From an uncultured Prevotella sp. (lineage in GTDB: Bacteria > Bacteroidota > Bacteroidia > Bacteroidales > Bacteroidaceae): a DNA stretch of 64,000 nt. Made by a program: the position numbers and the translations under genes. The notes under the pieces were generated by a model that searched no databases, was not told where the DNA came from, and saw only the letters and a program-made list of their open reading frames with translations. The stretch lies in assembly GCA_947164965.1 (NCBI GenBank), contig CAMUYR010000001.1, forward strand, positions 62,001 through 126,000, read 5' to 3'. Of this stretch, positions 42,858 through 52,255 are shown one piece after another (position 1 is the first letter of the stretch; each line of letters opens with the position of its first letter).

Positions 42858-45221
42858 ATGAATAAAATTTTTACATATTTCCGTCGCAAGCTCTCTGTGA
42901 GAGTCAGCCTGTGGGTGGTATTCTTCGCCGCCATCATCTTCAACGTCGCCCTCGGCTTCCTGTTCTATCAGTCGCGCGAGGCCGTGCGCCAAGAGGCTAT
43001 CAGCCGCGCTACAACGATTCTGGACAGGACCTCGCTGCGTGTAGAGGGTATCCTGAACCGTGTGGAGGTGGCATCGAACATGACCAAGTGGCTCGTGATG
43101 CGCCATCCTAACAAGGCCGACTCGATGTTTGTCTATAGCCGAGGCATGCTGCTGAACAATCCTGACTTCTACAACTGCTCCATCGCCTTCGAACCTTACT
43201 ACTTCAAGGACAAGGGCCGCTACTTCTCTGCCTACACCAAACATATCGGCGACTCGCTACGTACCATACAGGGGGGCAGTGATCACTATCAGTATTTCTT
43301 TGCCGACTGGTATCTCATGTCTCAACTGCTAGGAAAGCCATGTTGGACAGAACCATATATGGACCTCGACGTGGCCACCAACACCAGCGAGATGGTGACC
43401 AGCTACTGTCAGACCATCACGGACAAACAAGGACAGGTGATAGGTGTTATCAATACCAGTCTCTCCATCTCTTGGCTCTCGCAGACCATCTCGGCGGTCA
43501 AACCGTATCCTAACTCTTACAGCATCATGATAGGTCGTGGCGGCACCTACTTCGTGCATCCCGACACAACGAAGATTACCCGTCAGACCATTTTCACACA
43601 GACGCTCGAACACCCAGACACGGCCTTGACAGCCCTGGGCTATGCGATGCAACGCGGTGAGGAGGGCATGAAACACATGAATATCTATGGCAAGGACAGC
43701 TACGTGTTCTACAAACCACTCGGCAAGACGGGCTGCTCGATGGCCATCGTCTGTCCAGAGAGTGACATCTTCAGCGGATTCGACCGTCTGCGTCGCACTG
43801 TCATGACCATCGTCATGGTAGGTTTGCTGCTCATGCTCTACCTGTTTATCCGCATTATCACCCGCGAATTGAAGCCCCTGCGACGGTTGGCCCATGAGGC
43901 CGAGACTATCGCTTCCGGTCAGTTCGATGCCGAGTTGCCCGACTTCCAGCGTGTCGATGAGATTGGCCAGTTGAGCCATTCGTTCGGCAATATGCAACAG
44001 TCGTTGGTGAAATATATCGAAGAACTGAAGGATACCACAGCCCAAAAGGCCTCGATAGAGAGCGACCTGCGCATTGCCAGCGACATTCAGATGGGCATGT
44101 TGCCGGAGAACTTCCCGACCAAGGACGATCGCGACGACGTGCAGCTCTATGCCTCGCTGACCCCTGCCAAGGAGGTGGGCGGCGACCTGTTCGACTTCTA
44201 CTTCCGCGACGAGAAGCTGTTCTTCTGCATCGGCGACGTTTCGGGCAAGGGTGTGCCTGCTTCGCTCTTCATGGCTGTCACGCGTTCTACTTTCCGCACC
44301 GTGTCGGCCCACGAGTCGATGCCCGACCGCATTGTGATGACGATGAACAAGGCGATTGCCGACATGAACAAGACCCACATGTTTGTGACTCTCTTTGTCG
44401 GCGTGCTCGACCTGCCCACAGGTCGTTTACACTACTGCAACGCCGGACACGATGCACCGTTACTGGTAGGTGCTGGCGTAGGCGAATTGCCGTGCGACGC
44501 CAATATCCCCGTCGGCTTCATGCCCTCGTGGAAGTATTCGCTGCAGGAGGCGCATATCTTCACTGGCACCACCATTCTCCTCTTTACCGACGGACTCACC
44601 GAGGCTATGGATGCTAACAATGAGCAGTTCCAGATGGAGCGTGTCAACGACGTGGCATTCAAGGCGCTTTCCAACCAGCAGCAGGAGCCCCGTCAGCTGA
44701 TCGGCCAGATGATCGATGCCGTCCATGAGTTTGTGGGCGATGCCGAACAGAGCGACGACCTGACGATGATGGGCATCCAGTATATCAAGCAGCAGAGCGA
44801 CGTGAAAATGAAGAAGAGCCTTGTGCTGCCCTGCGACCTGCAAGAGGTGCCGCGGCTGAATGCCTTCGTCGAAGAGGTCTGCCAGGAGGTAGGATTCGAC
44901 GAGATGGTTGCCATGCAGATAAAAGTGGCCGTCGAGGAGGCTGTAGTCAACGTGATGAAATATGCTTATCCTCCCGGACAGCAGCGCGACGTGACCATCG
45001 AAGCTGCATCCAACGACGTGCGCCTGAAGTTCACCATCATCGACTGTGGCCAGCCCTTCGACCCCACGGTTCAGGGCGAAGTAGACACCACACTCTCAGC
45101 CAATGAACGGAAGATCGGTGGACTGGGCATTCACATTATTCGTCAGAATATGGACTCCATCAACTATGAGCGCATTGACAAGCTCAATGTGCTGACGCTG
45201 AGGAAGAAGATTAAACATTAA
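42858..45221 (+). CDS. Membrane sensor with HAMP, PP2C (SpoIIE/RsbU) and RsbW-type kinase domains
   Basis: 787 residues. A membrane segment at about 18-38, an extracytoplasmic Cache-like sensor to about 310, a second membrane segment (TIVMVGLLLMLYLFI), and a HAMP linker to about 385 come first. The PP2C phosphatase follows with metal-binding 'GGDLFDF' at 441, 'GDVSGKGVPASLFM', 'LFTDGLTEA' and 'SDDLTMM'. The last 135 residues are a GHKL kinase with N-box 'EEAVVNVMKYAY' near 692 and 'GGLGIHII'. Fusing the phosphatase and anti-sigma-type kinase in one chain lets the sensor control both phosphorylation and dephosphorylation of a STAS partner, which is encoded next. Confidence 0.85.
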   Translation: MNKIFTYFRRKLSVRVSLWVVFFAAIIFNVALGFLFYQSREAVRQEAISRATTILDRTSLRVEGILNRVEVASNMTKWLVMRHPNKADSMFVYSRGMLLNNPDFYNCSIAFEPYYFKDKGRYFSAYTKHIGDSLRTIQGGSDHYQYFFADWYLMSQLLGKPCWTEPYMDLDVATNTSEMVTSYCQTITDKQGQVIGVINTSLSISWLSQTISAVKPYPNSYSIMIGRGGTYFVHPDTTKITRQTIFTQTLEHPDTALTALGYAMQRGEEGMKHMNIYGKDSYVFYKPLGKTGCSMAIVCPESDIFSGFDRLRRTVMTIVMVGLLLMLYLFIRIITRELKPLRRLAHEAETIASGQFDAELPDFQRVDEIGQLSHSFGNMQQSLVKYIEELKDTTAQKASIESDLRIASDIQMGMLPENFPTKDDRDDVQLYASLTPAKEVGGDLFDFYFRDEKLFFCIGDVSGKGVPASLFMAVTRSTFRTVSAHESMPDRIVMTMNKAIADMNKTHMFVTLFVGVLDLPTGRLHYCNAGHDAPLLVGAGVGELPCDANIPVGFMPSWKYSLQEAHIFTGTTILLFTDGLTEAMDANNEQFQMERVNDVAFKALSNQQQEPRQLIGQMIDAVHEFVGDAEQSDDLTMMGIQYIKQQSDVKMKKSLVLPCDLQEVPRLNAFVEEVCQEVGFDEMVAMQIKVAVEEAVVNVMKYAYPPGQQRDVTIEAASNDVRLKFTIIDCGQPFDPTVQGEVDTTLSANERKIGGLGIHIIRQNMDSINYERIDKLNVLTLRKKIKH

Positions 45222-45236
45222 AGATTAAAGATTAAA
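45209..45236 (+). repeat. GATTAAA heptamer array across stop codon
   Basis: GATTAAA, CATTAAA, GATTAAA, GATTAAA. The first two units encode the last residues and stop codon of the phosphatase-kinase gene. Confidence 0.8.
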
Positions 45237-45252
45237 ATAATACAGAACGACA

Positions 45253-45555
45253 ATGAAAACAACGATTGAAGAACAAGACGGCAACATGGTTGCCATTCTG
45301 GAAGGTAATCTCGACACAGCAGCTGCCGCAGAAACCGAAAAGGCCATGAGTCCGCTCAACGACGTAGAGGGCAAGGATATCATCATCGATTGCACTGACC
45401 TGGCATATATCTCTTCAGCCGGTCTGCGCATCTTCCTGGGCATCCTACAGAACGCCCAGGCCAAAGGCGAACATGTCTATATCAAAGGCATCAATGACAA
45501 TGTCCGTGCTGTCTTCACCATTACGGGCTTCAGCAATATCTTCGAATTTAAGTGA
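45253..45555 (+). CDS. STAS-domain anti-sigma-factor antagonist-like protein
   Basis: 100 residues, a single STAS domain like SpoIIAA and RsbV. 'DCTDLAYISSAGLRIFLGIL' at about 53-72 contains the Ser-Ser pair, one of which is the phosphorylation site in the family. Position directly after the RsbU/RsbW-type fusion makes it that protein's probable substrate. Bacteroidota lack a sigma-B system of the Bacillus kind, so the downstream target is unknown. The synthetase gene starts 7 bases after its stop. Confidence 0.85.
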   Translation: MKTTIEEQDGNMVAILEGNLDTAAAAETEKAMSPLNDVEGKDIIIDCTDLAYISSAGLRIFLGILQNAQAKGEHVYIKGINDNVRAVFTITGFSNIFEFK

Positions 45556-45562
45556 AAAGTAT

Positions 45563-46615
45563 ATGAATTTAGATCCACATGGTGAGATGCTGCTGCAGCA
45601 ATACCGCGAACTGCGTCCTACGCTGCAGCAATTAGCTGACGAGGCCAGCAACCAGTTACGCTATGCGCTGAAAGAACAGGGTATCTACATCACAGCCATG
45701 GAGCACCGAGTGAAGACCGAGAAGTCGCTCAGAGGAAAACTGGAGCTAAAAGGTTCGAAATACAAGAGCATAGACGACATCACAGACCTCGTGGGACTGC
45801 GTGTCATCACCTTCTATACCGACGAGGTGGACAAGGTGGCGGCCATTGCCAAGCGCGTATTCGACATCGACTGGCATGAGAGCGTCGATAAGCGTAAGTT
45901 GCACAATCTGGACTCCTTCGGTTACAATTCGCTGCACTATATCTGCCGACTGAAAACCGGTGGTCCACGCTTTGAGCTGCAGATGCGCACTGCCCTACAA
46001 CATGTATGGTCTACCATCGAACACGACATCGGTTACAAAGGCGATGTGAAGGTTCCCGACGTGTACCTGCGACAGTTCAGCCGACTGGCAGGAATGGCAG
46101 AGCTGATGGACGATGAGTTTAGCCGTCTGCGAATAGTCCTTACCGACTATCGCCGCCAGACGCTGACGCTGGTAAAGAGCGGCAAGCTTGACGATGTGCC
46201 ACTGTCGCGCGACACATTCCGAAGCTATCTGGAACTGCATCCGTTTGACCGTCTGAATAAGCGTATTGCTGCCGTCAATCAGGCCGAAATATGGCCAGTA
46301 TCGGTAATGTCTTACCTGCCAGTGCTCGATTCCTTCGGGCTGGAGACTCTCGGCGACGTTCAGCGCCTCATCGACGAGAATAGCGATGACGCCTATCAGT
46401 TGGCTGTCTCACAATTGGCCATCACAGACCTCGACATCCTCTCTTCGAACACCGCCTTGCAGTATCTCTGCCTGGTCTATGTGCTGAAGCACGACGGCGG
46501 ACGCGATGGTCTGAAGTCGCTCTACGACCTCATCAATGGAGAAAGTGATGCCAATGGTATCGTGGCCGACATGATGATGGAGCAGGCCAAGACACTGCCG
46601 TTTATGCGAAAATGA
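45563..46615 (+). CDS. RelA/SpoT-domain nucleotide synthetase
   Basis: 350 residues from the ATG at 45563; an earlier in-frame start would overlap the STAS gene by over 80 bases. The synthetase core is clear: '[20 protein letters not shown]' and '[20 protein letters not shown]' at about 45-85, '[14 protein letters not shown]', and '[20 protein letters not shown]'. No HD hydrolase domain is present. About 150 unassigned helical residues follow. It should make (p)ppGpp or a related alarmone. Its place in the STAS operon suggests that environmental input is tied to alarmone synthesis (inference). Confidence 0.82.
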   Translation: MNLDPHGEMLLQQYRELRPTLQQLADEASNQLRYALKEQGIYITAMEHRVKTEKSLRGKLELKGSKYKSIDDITDLVGLRVITFYTDEVDKVAAIAKRVFDIDWHESVDKRKLHNLDSFGYNSLHYICRLKTGGPRFELQMRTALQHVWSTIEHDIGYKGDVKVPDVYLRQFSRLAGMAELMDDEFSRLRIVLTDYRRQTLTLVKSGKLDDVPLSRDTFRSYLELHPFDRLNKRIAAVNQAEIWPVSVMSYLPVLDSFGLETLGDVQRLIDENSDDAYQLAVSQLAITDLDILSSNTALQYLCLVYVLKHDGGRDGLKSLYDLINGESDANGIVADMMMEQAKTLPFMRK

Positions 46616-46658
46616 GACTTGTATCTGTTGTAAACCACATGAAGCAATCAATAAGATA

Positions 46659-49397
46659 ATGGCACAGAATATAATAGGTTCCTTGACCGAGAGTTTCACC
46701 AACAACCTGATAGCCGAGGATCGCTATAGGATGATACTCGACGGTCTGCAGGTGACGCTGCTCATCACGCTTTGCGCCGCCCTGCTGGGTACGCTACTGG
46801 GCGGACTGGTATGCTGGATGCGCATGAGCCGCCGGACGTGGCTGCAGCAAGTGGCCAAGGTGTATATCGAGCTGATGCGCGGCACGCCCGTGCTGGTGCT
46901 GCTCATGCTGATGTACTACGTGGTGATGGCACCGCTGGATGCTACGGGCATCGTGGTGGCTATCGTCACCTTCGCCATGAATACAGCGGCCTACATCAGC
47001 GAGATGCTGCGTACCACCATTCAAGGCATTGACCGTGGACAGACGGAGGCGGGACTAGCCTTGGGCTTCACACCGCGACAGACATTCTTCAAGATAGTGC
47101 TGCCACAGGTGGTCAAAGCAGTGATGCCCGTCTATCAGGGTGAAATTGTGAGTCTGCTGAAGGGCACGAGCATCGTGGGCTACATCGCTGTGGCCGATAT
47201 GACGCGCGCCTCCGACCTGATACGCTCGCGCACGTTCGATGCCTTCTTCCCCCTCATTGTGACGGCCATCATCTATTTCCTCATGGCTTGGCTCATCGGG
47301 CTGTTGCTTCAGAGTCTCGTTCAGCGCCAGCGTGTGAAAGCCATCATTGCTGCTGTGGTGCTGACATTGTTTGGCATGATGAGTTACGTACCCTCGCTTG
47401 TAGGTCGCGACACAACCACTGTGTCCGACGGTTCTCCGTCGGATATCCCTCCCGCCTTCCAGGCGCTTAACGGCAAGAATGTGGCAGTGATTATCGGCAG
47501 CATACAGGACATTGCCGTCACCGATATGGCTCCCGATGCCAACATCCTGCGCATGACCAGTCAGACCGACCTGCTGGCTGCCTTGGAGAACGGCAAGGTG
47601 GATGCGGCAGGCGGTGAGAGCCTGACGCTGATGTTCAATAAGGAGCTGCTTGAAAAGGTGGATTCTGTAGGTGCAGGACTGACGCCGATTCCGATAGGAG
47701 CCTGTTACCGACTTGACAATACCGAATTGCAACAGGACTTCAACAGTTTCCTGACCGAAATCCGCCGTGACGGCACCTACCAGCAGATTCTGGATCGCTG
47801 GAGCAATGCCGACGACCCTTCGGCCATGGCCATTCCCCAACAACGCGGCACGGGGCGCACCCTACGTGTGGCTACCTACCCTGCCATGCCGCCGTTCAAT
47901 TTCATCAATACTGGGAAACCGTCAGGTCTGGAGCCGGAACTGCTGACGGAATGGGCCAACCGGCGTAACTGGCAACTGGAATACCTCATTATGGACTTCG
48001 CTGCGCAGATACCTGCCGTGCAGACGGGCAAGGCCGACATGGCCATGGGAGCCATCAGCATCACCGAAGAGCGACAGAAGCAGGTACTCTTCTCCGACGG
48101 TTATATCGATTCGCACATCGTGCTGATGACGCGAAAAGGGGAAAGTAGTATACTCACCAGCCTCACCCCCGGCAGCCTCACCCCCGCCCCCTCTCCAAAG
48201 GGCGAGGGGAGTGGATACCTTTGGTGGGGTGTGGCTCTCCTTGTTATAATAATAGGTGGCACCGCATGGCTTTTCCTACGTCGTAGGCGCAGCACATTCA
48301 CGAATCCTCAGACGTCAGACATCAAGCCTCAGACCTCCGACCTCCTACGCATATCCCACCTCCAGAAGAGTTATGGCGACTTCGACGTGTTGCGCGACAT
48401 TAATACAGAAGTACATCGCGGCGAGGTCATCTCCATCATCGGACCTTCTGGCACAGGCAAGAGCACTTTTTTGCGGTGCCTGAACCTGCTGGAGCAGCCT
48501 ACCAGCGGCAGCATCATCGTCAATGGGGAGGATATTCTCACTAAGGGCTATCCCGTCAACAGGCTACGCCAAAAGATGGGTATGGTGTTCCAATCGTTCA
48601 ACCTCTTCGACCACCTTAGTATCCTCGACAATGTCACCTTCGCGCCGATGAAGCTGCTCGGACTTTCTCGCACTGAGGCCGAAACGGAGGCTATGGCACT
48701 GCTGCGCAAGGTGGGACTGGCTGAGAAGGCCAACGTCTATCCGTCGAGTCTCTCCGGTGGTCAGAAACAGCGTGTGGCCATTGCCCGTGCCCTGGCCATG
48801 AAGCCCGATGTCATCCTCTTCGACGAACCTACATCGGCTCTTGACCCGACGATGGTTGGCGAGGTGCTCAGCGTCATCCGCCAGTTGGCCAAGGAGGGTA
48901 TGACCATGCTCATCGTCACCCACGAGATGAAGTTCGCCCACGACGTCTCGACGCGCATCTTCTTCATGTACGACGGCTACATCCACGAGGACGGCACGCC
49001 CAACCAGATTTTTGAGAATCCTGTCCACAGTGCCACCAAGGCCTTCATCCAGCGCATTCGCAAAGAAGTGTTCGAGATAGACGGCCCCGACTTCGACTTC
49101 CTCGGCATGCACTCAGCCATGGGTGCCTTCTGCCACAAGTACGGCATCGCCGAGAAACTGGAGACAGCAGAGCGGCTGACAGACAAGATGCTCGACGACA
49201 TCATGGCCCAGTACCGTCCTATCACCGTCCGCATCACCCATAGCGAACAGTCGGGCATCACCGCCCTCGACTTCATGGTGGAGCAGATGACCACCACGCC
49301 GCTGAACGACGTGTACCGCACCACTCTCTCCGCAGAGTGCCGTCAGGTGATAGAGGAACCCACCAAACGAGGTTTCCGCGTGAAACTGATTTTCTAA
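46659..49397 (+). CDS. Single-chain amino-acid-type ABC importer with permuted binding domain
   Basis: 912 residues. Residues of about 25-235 are a polar amino acid permease (HisM/GlnP type, '[20 protein letters not shown]'). About 260-390 match the second lobe and C-terminus of a binding protein ('[16 protein letters not shown]', 'YQQILDRW'). About 398-495 match the first lobe ('[17 protein letters not shown]', '[16 protein letters not shown]'), so the lobes are in swapped order. A palindromic insert (PSPKGEG) and a membrane segment (520-537) follow. The ATPase then has Walker [10 protein letters not shown] near 594, LSGGQKQR near 698 and DEPTSALD. The last 100 residues look like a degenerate GHKL domain. 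Confidence 0.8.
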   Translation: MAQNIIGSLTESFTNNLIAEDRYRMILDGLQVTLLITLCAALLGTLLGGLVCWMRMSRRTWLQQVAKVYIELMRGTPVLVLLMLMYYVVMAPLDATGIVVAIVTFAMNTAAYISEMLRTTIQGIDRGQTEAGLALGFTPRQTFFKIVLPQVVKAVMPVYQGEIVSLLKGTSIVGYIAVADMTRASDLIRSRTFDAFFPLIVTAIIYFLMAWLIGLLLQSLVQRQRVKAIIAAVVLTLFGMMSYVPSLVGRDTTTVSDGSPSDIPPAFQALNGKNVAVIIGSIQDIAVTDMAPDANILRMTSQTDLLAALENGKVDAAGGESLTLMFNKELLEKVDSVGAGLTPIPIGACYRLDNTELQQDFNSFLTEIRRDGTYQQILDRWSNADDPSAMAIPQQRGTGRTLRVATYPAMPPFNFINTGKPSGLEPELLTEWANRRNWQLEYLIMDFAAQIPAVQTGKADMAMGAISITEERQKQVLFSDGYIDSHIVLMTRKGESSILTSLTPGSLTPAPSPKGEGSGYLWWGVALLVIIIGGTAWLFLRRRRSTFTNPQTSDIKPQTSDLLRISHLQKSYGDFDVLRDINTEVHRGEVISIIGPSGTGKSTFLRCLNLLEQPTSGSIIVNGEDILTKGYPVNRLRQKMGMVFQSFNLFDHLSILDNVTFAPMKLLGLSRTEAETEAMALLRKVGLAEKANVYPSSLSGGQKQRVAIARALAMKPDVILFDEPTSALDPTMVGEVLSVIRQLAKEGMTMLIVTHEMKFAHDVSTRIFFMYDGYIHEDGTPNQIFENPVHSATKAFIQRIRKEVFEIDGPDFDFLGMHSAMGAFCHKYGIAEKLETAERLTDKMLDDIMAQYRPITVRITHSEQSGITALDFMVEQMTTTPLNDVYRTTLSAECRQVIEEPTKRGFRVKLIF
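48175..48218 (+). repeat. In-frame palindromic insertion element, copy 2
   Basis: The sequence is almost identical to 29088-29131 and is translated as [12 protein letters not shown] in the linker before the membrane segment of the ABC importer. Its first 14 or so bases (GCCTCACCCCCGGC-like) are duplicated directly upstream at 48160-48173. Confidence 0.85.
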
Positions 49398-49432
49398 TCG
49401 TAGATGTTATGCTCCTTAAAGAAACGTTGTAT

Positions 49433-49456
49433 ATCATGGGGACGTACCCCATGATA
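49433..49456. terminator. Hairpin after ABC importer gene
   Basis: TATCATGGG, loop ACGTAC, CCCATGATA: a 9-bp stem about 35 bases after the stop codon. No T tract follows, so the terminator role is uncertain. Confidence 0.45.
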
Positions 49457-49529
49457 CATTAGACGTACCGATATGAGATGTGAGAGGAGGATTAAAAAAT
49501 AATTTAAAACAAAGATTTTCTCTGTAAAA

Positions 49530-49561
49530 TTTGGTGTTTTGGATAATGTTGTGTATATTTG
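49530..49561 (+). promoter_or_regulatory. Bacteroidota-type promoter
   Basis: TTTG at 49530-49533, a 20-base spacer, and TATATTTG at 49554-49561. Transcription should begin within the palindrome that starts at 49563. Confidence 0.8.
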
Positions 49562-49562
49562 C

Positions 49563-49600
49563 ACTGCAAAAACGGTCGAATATTCGACTATTTTTGCAGT
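49563..49600. promoter_or_regulatory. 38-bp palindrome at the transcription start
   Basis: ACTGCAAAAA at 49563-49572 pairs with TTTTTGCAGT at 49591-49600, and the centre GTCGAATATTCGAC (49575-49588) is a perfect 14-bp palindrome; only two base pairs mismatch. Lying directly after the -7 box, it could be an operator for a dimeric repressor or a 5' hairpin of the ATPase mRNA. Confidence 0.7.
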
Positions 49601-49623
49601 AGAACTTTAAAATTATAAGAACT

Positions 49624-50943
49624 ATGGTTATACAGAGAGACCAATATGTAAACGAGTTGCTTAGTAAACGATGGAATGGTAAAGTTAAGATTATCACTGG
49701 CATACGACGTTGTGGTAAGTCTTTCTTGCTTTCCACTCTCTACAAGGATTATCTTCTGAAAGAGGGCGTGGAAAAAGACTGCTTTGTGGAGTTGGCATTG
49801 GACAAAAAGGCAAACCTGAAATACAGGAATCCTAATGAGCTTTATGACTATGTGCTCCGTAAAACTCGGAATGCGGATAAGCGTTATTACGTTTTCATAG
49901 ACGAGATTCAGCTATCGTATAAAGTAAAGAATGAGGATATAGATGAGAAACTGGTTCCTGAGGAAGACCGCGACATGCTCTATACCACATTCTATGATAT
50001 CTTAAACGACTTGATGGGGCGTAGTAATCTGGATATCTATGTTACAGGATCGAACAGCAAGATGTTGTCAAAAGACATCGTTACGAACTTCCGTGACCGT
50101 GGCTCAGAGATTAAGGTCTATCCACTTTCGTTTAAAGAATACTATGCCATCTCTGGAATGGAGAAAGCCGATGCGTTTGAGGAATATCTTACCTATGGCG
50201 GTATGCCGTTGGCGGTGCTGGAAAATAACGAGACTGAGAAACGAAAATATCTGAAGGGACTACACAAGAGGGTTTACATGAAGGATATTGTAGAGCGATA
50301 CAAACTTAAGGATGATGAGGTACTTGGGGCTCTGATAGACGCGTTGTCGTCTGCAGTAGGTTCGCTCACAAACCCGCATAATCTGGCTAATGCCGCAGGC
50401 TCGCTGATGAAACGTAGTACTTCAGATCATACTATCAAGAACTATTTGGATTATCTGGAAGATGCTTATCTGTTTGTTGGTGCTCAGCGTTATGATATAA
50501 AAGGGAAGAAGTATTTTGAAAACACTTTGAAATACTATTCTATGGATACCGGACTAAGGAATGCTAAACTCAATTTCCGTCAGCAAGAGAAATCGCACCT
50601 GATGGAGAACATGATTTTTGTGGAACTTATTCGCAGGGGTTATAATGTTGACGTGGGTGTGGTAGAGGTAACTGTTGTGAAAGAGGGTAAAAAACAGCAG
50701 TCGCAATACGAAATAGACTTTATTGTTAACACTGGACGCGATAAGGTTTACATTCAGTCGGCTCTAAATGTTGATACCGATGCGAAGAAAAAGCAGGAAA
50801 CCTTCTCGTTAAAGAATTCGGGTGATTCATTCCGTAAGATTGTAATACTCGATGGCAATGCAAAGCCTTGGACTGACGAGGATGGCATTATATACGTTGG
50901 AGTAATTCCGTTCCTTTTAGAGGAGGCTAGTAATATCATCTGA
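49624..50943 (+). CDS. AAA_14/DUF4143 ATPase, copy 1
   Basis: 439 residues. N-terminal AAA_14 ATPase: Walker A 'GIRRCGKSFLL' near residue 26 and Walker B 'YYVFIDEIQ'. A middle winged-helix-like part follows, then a C-terminal DUF4143 domain with a nuclease-fold-like 'YEIDFIV...VYIQ' block in which the usual Lys is replaced by Gln. The family is widespread and often horizontally transferred; no biochemical role is firmly known. The gene has its own promoter and palindrome and a strong hairpin at its end, and its codons are more AT-rich than its neighbours'. It looks like an independently acquired unit. Confidence 0.82.
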   Translation: MVIQRDQYVNELLSKRWNGKVKIITGIRRCGKSFLLSTLYKDYLLKEGVEKDCFVELALDKKANLKYRNPNELYDYVLRKTRNADKRYYVFIDEIQLSYKVKNEDIDEKLVPEEDRDMLYTTFYDILNDLMGRSNLDIYVTGSNSKMLSKDIVTNFRDRGSEIKVYPLSFKEYYAISGMEKADAFEEYLTYGGMPLAVLENNETEKRKYLKGLHKRVYMKDIVERYKLKDDEVLGALIDALSSAVGSLTNPHNLANAAGSLMKRSTSDHTIKNYLDYLEDAYLFVGAQRYDIKGKKYFENTLKYYSMDTGLRNAKLNFRQQEKSHLMENMIFVELIRRGYNVDVGVVEVTVVKEGKKQQSQYEIDFIVNTGRDKVYIQSALNVDTDAKKKQETFSLKNSGDSFRKIVILDGNAKPWTDEDGIIYVGVIPFLLEEASNII

Positions 50944-50964
50944 ACAGAGAATTCCGTGAACAAC

Positions 50965-50995
50965 CAAAGGGTATCGCGTTTCGCGATACCCTTTG
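50965..50995. terminator. Strong bidirectional hairpin
   Basis: CAAAGGGTATCGCG, loop TTT, CGCGATACCCTTTG: a perfect 14-bp stem between the converging ATPase and GH3 genes. It can act on both strands although the T tails are weak. Confidence 0.8.
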
Positions 50996-51015
50996 TTCGT
51001 ATATAAATGTTCTGT

Positions 51016-52206
51016 TCAATATTTCGCCTTCAGCTTCAGAATGCGGCGGACGCTCTGGTTGATGCGGGCCTCGGTGATGGTGCCGCTTTCAACGGCTGCC
51101 ATTACGGCATCGAAAGCCTGGACTAGGTTCTGCGGACCCAGCACGATGTCGACACCTGCCTGAATGCAACCAACGGCAGCCTCAGCACAGGAGTACTGTT
51201 GGGTGATGGCTCCCATCTCCATAGCATCGGTGATGATGATGTTCTGATAACCCAGTTCTCTGCGCAGCTTGTCCTGCAGGATGAGACTCGACATGGTGGC
51301 GGGAATCTCAGAGCCCGTAACGTTAGGCGTACCGATATGAGCAGTCATAATCAGCTGGCAGCCCCACTTGATGCCTGCCTTGAAAGTAACCATCTCGCAG
51401 CTGGCCATCTCGTCCCATGTCTTCAGGCTCTGTGCATAGCCATAGTGGGTGTCGGCCTTGGTGTCGCCATGTCCCGGAAAGTGCTTTATACAACCCGTTA
51501 TGCCGGCATCCTTCAGTCCCTGCAGATAATTGGTTACCATCGGAGCTGCCACAGCGGGATCGTCGCTGAAGGCACGCTTGCCTATGACAATGTTTTCAGG
51601 GTTGGTATTCACGTCGGCCACAGGGGCGAAGTCTATGTCGAATCCGTACTTCTTAAGATACGTGCCGATGGTATTGCCGCAGTAGTAGGCATTCTTCGGG
51701 TCGCCCGTCTTACCGATGGAATCCATCGATTCGAAGGTTTCAACATTGAAGTTCGGGTTCCTGCCGATGCGGGCCACGCGACCGCCCTCTTCGTCGATAC
51801 ACAGTAGCGGTGAGCCTTTCAGTGCGCGTATCTGCGGGATGAACCGGGCCAGCTGTGCCTCGTCCTCGATGTTATGCGCATAGAGGATGATGCCGCCAAC
51901 AGGGTATTTCTCGTTTACGCCCTTCATCGTCTCGTTAACGGCCTGAAGCCTGATTTTTGTTATGTCGTCGGCACTACCATCGATGCCACTGGGCAAGTTA
52001 AAGTGAATAGTAGTATCCAAACATTCGGGGCGCACATAGAACATCTGCCCCACCTTTTCGCGCAGGGTCATCTTCTGCAGCTGTTCCTCCACCAGGTCGT
52101 CAGGTGTGGGACCTACAGGATTATCGTCATTAGTACAGGCAGAAAAAACAAACAAGCCACCGATAAACAGGATAGCGGCTAAACTCCTTAATAGGTTCTT
52201 TTTCAT
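51016..52206 (-). CDS. GH3-family lipoprotein (beta-N-acetylhexosaminidase-like), copy 1
   Basis: 396 residues from the ATG ending at 52206, with lipobox FSAC (Cys24). After a 'DNPVGPTPDD' linker comes the single-domain GH3 fold: 'KVGQMFYVRP', 'CIDEEGGRVARIG', 'KHFPGHGDT' from Lys241 with the following 'DTHYG' (His/Asp dyad of NagZ-type enzymes), and 'IIITDAMEMGAI' with the Asp nucleophile. NagZ-like enzymes cleave N-acetylglucosamine from peptidoglycan fragments or glycans. As a lipoprotein this one would act at the envelope. It is nearly identical to the gene at 57054-58250 except near the 3' end. Confidence 0.85.
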   Translation of the reverse strand: MKKNLLRSLAAILFIGGLFVFSACTNDDNPVGPTPDDLVEEQLQKMTLREKVGQMFYVRPECLDTTIHFNLPSGIDGSADDITKIRLQAVNETMKGVNEKYPVGGIILYAHNIEDEAQLARFIPQIRALKGSPLLCIDEEGGRVARIGRNPNFNVETFESMDSIGKTGDPKNAYYCGNTIGTYLKKYGFDIDFAPVADVNTNPENIVIGKRAFSDDPAVAAPMVTNYLQGLKDAGITGCIKHFPGHGDTKADTHYGYAQSLKTWDEMASCEMVTFKAGIKWGCQLIMTAHIGTPNVTGSEIPATMSSLILQDKLRRELGYQNIIITDAMEMGAITQQYSCAEAAVGCIQAGVDIVLGPQNLVQAFDAVMAAVESGTITEARINQSVRRILKLKAKY

Positions 52207-52255
52207 AATTATATATGTCATTTCTAAGTTAATAGTATTTTATAAAAGTAGGGGA

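Noticed and set aside
43329..44378. Antisense open frame (349 codons) under the phosphatase-kinase gene
   Set aside because: The opposite strand has intact PP2C and HAMP motifs; the antisense product is His/Val-rich without recognisable features.
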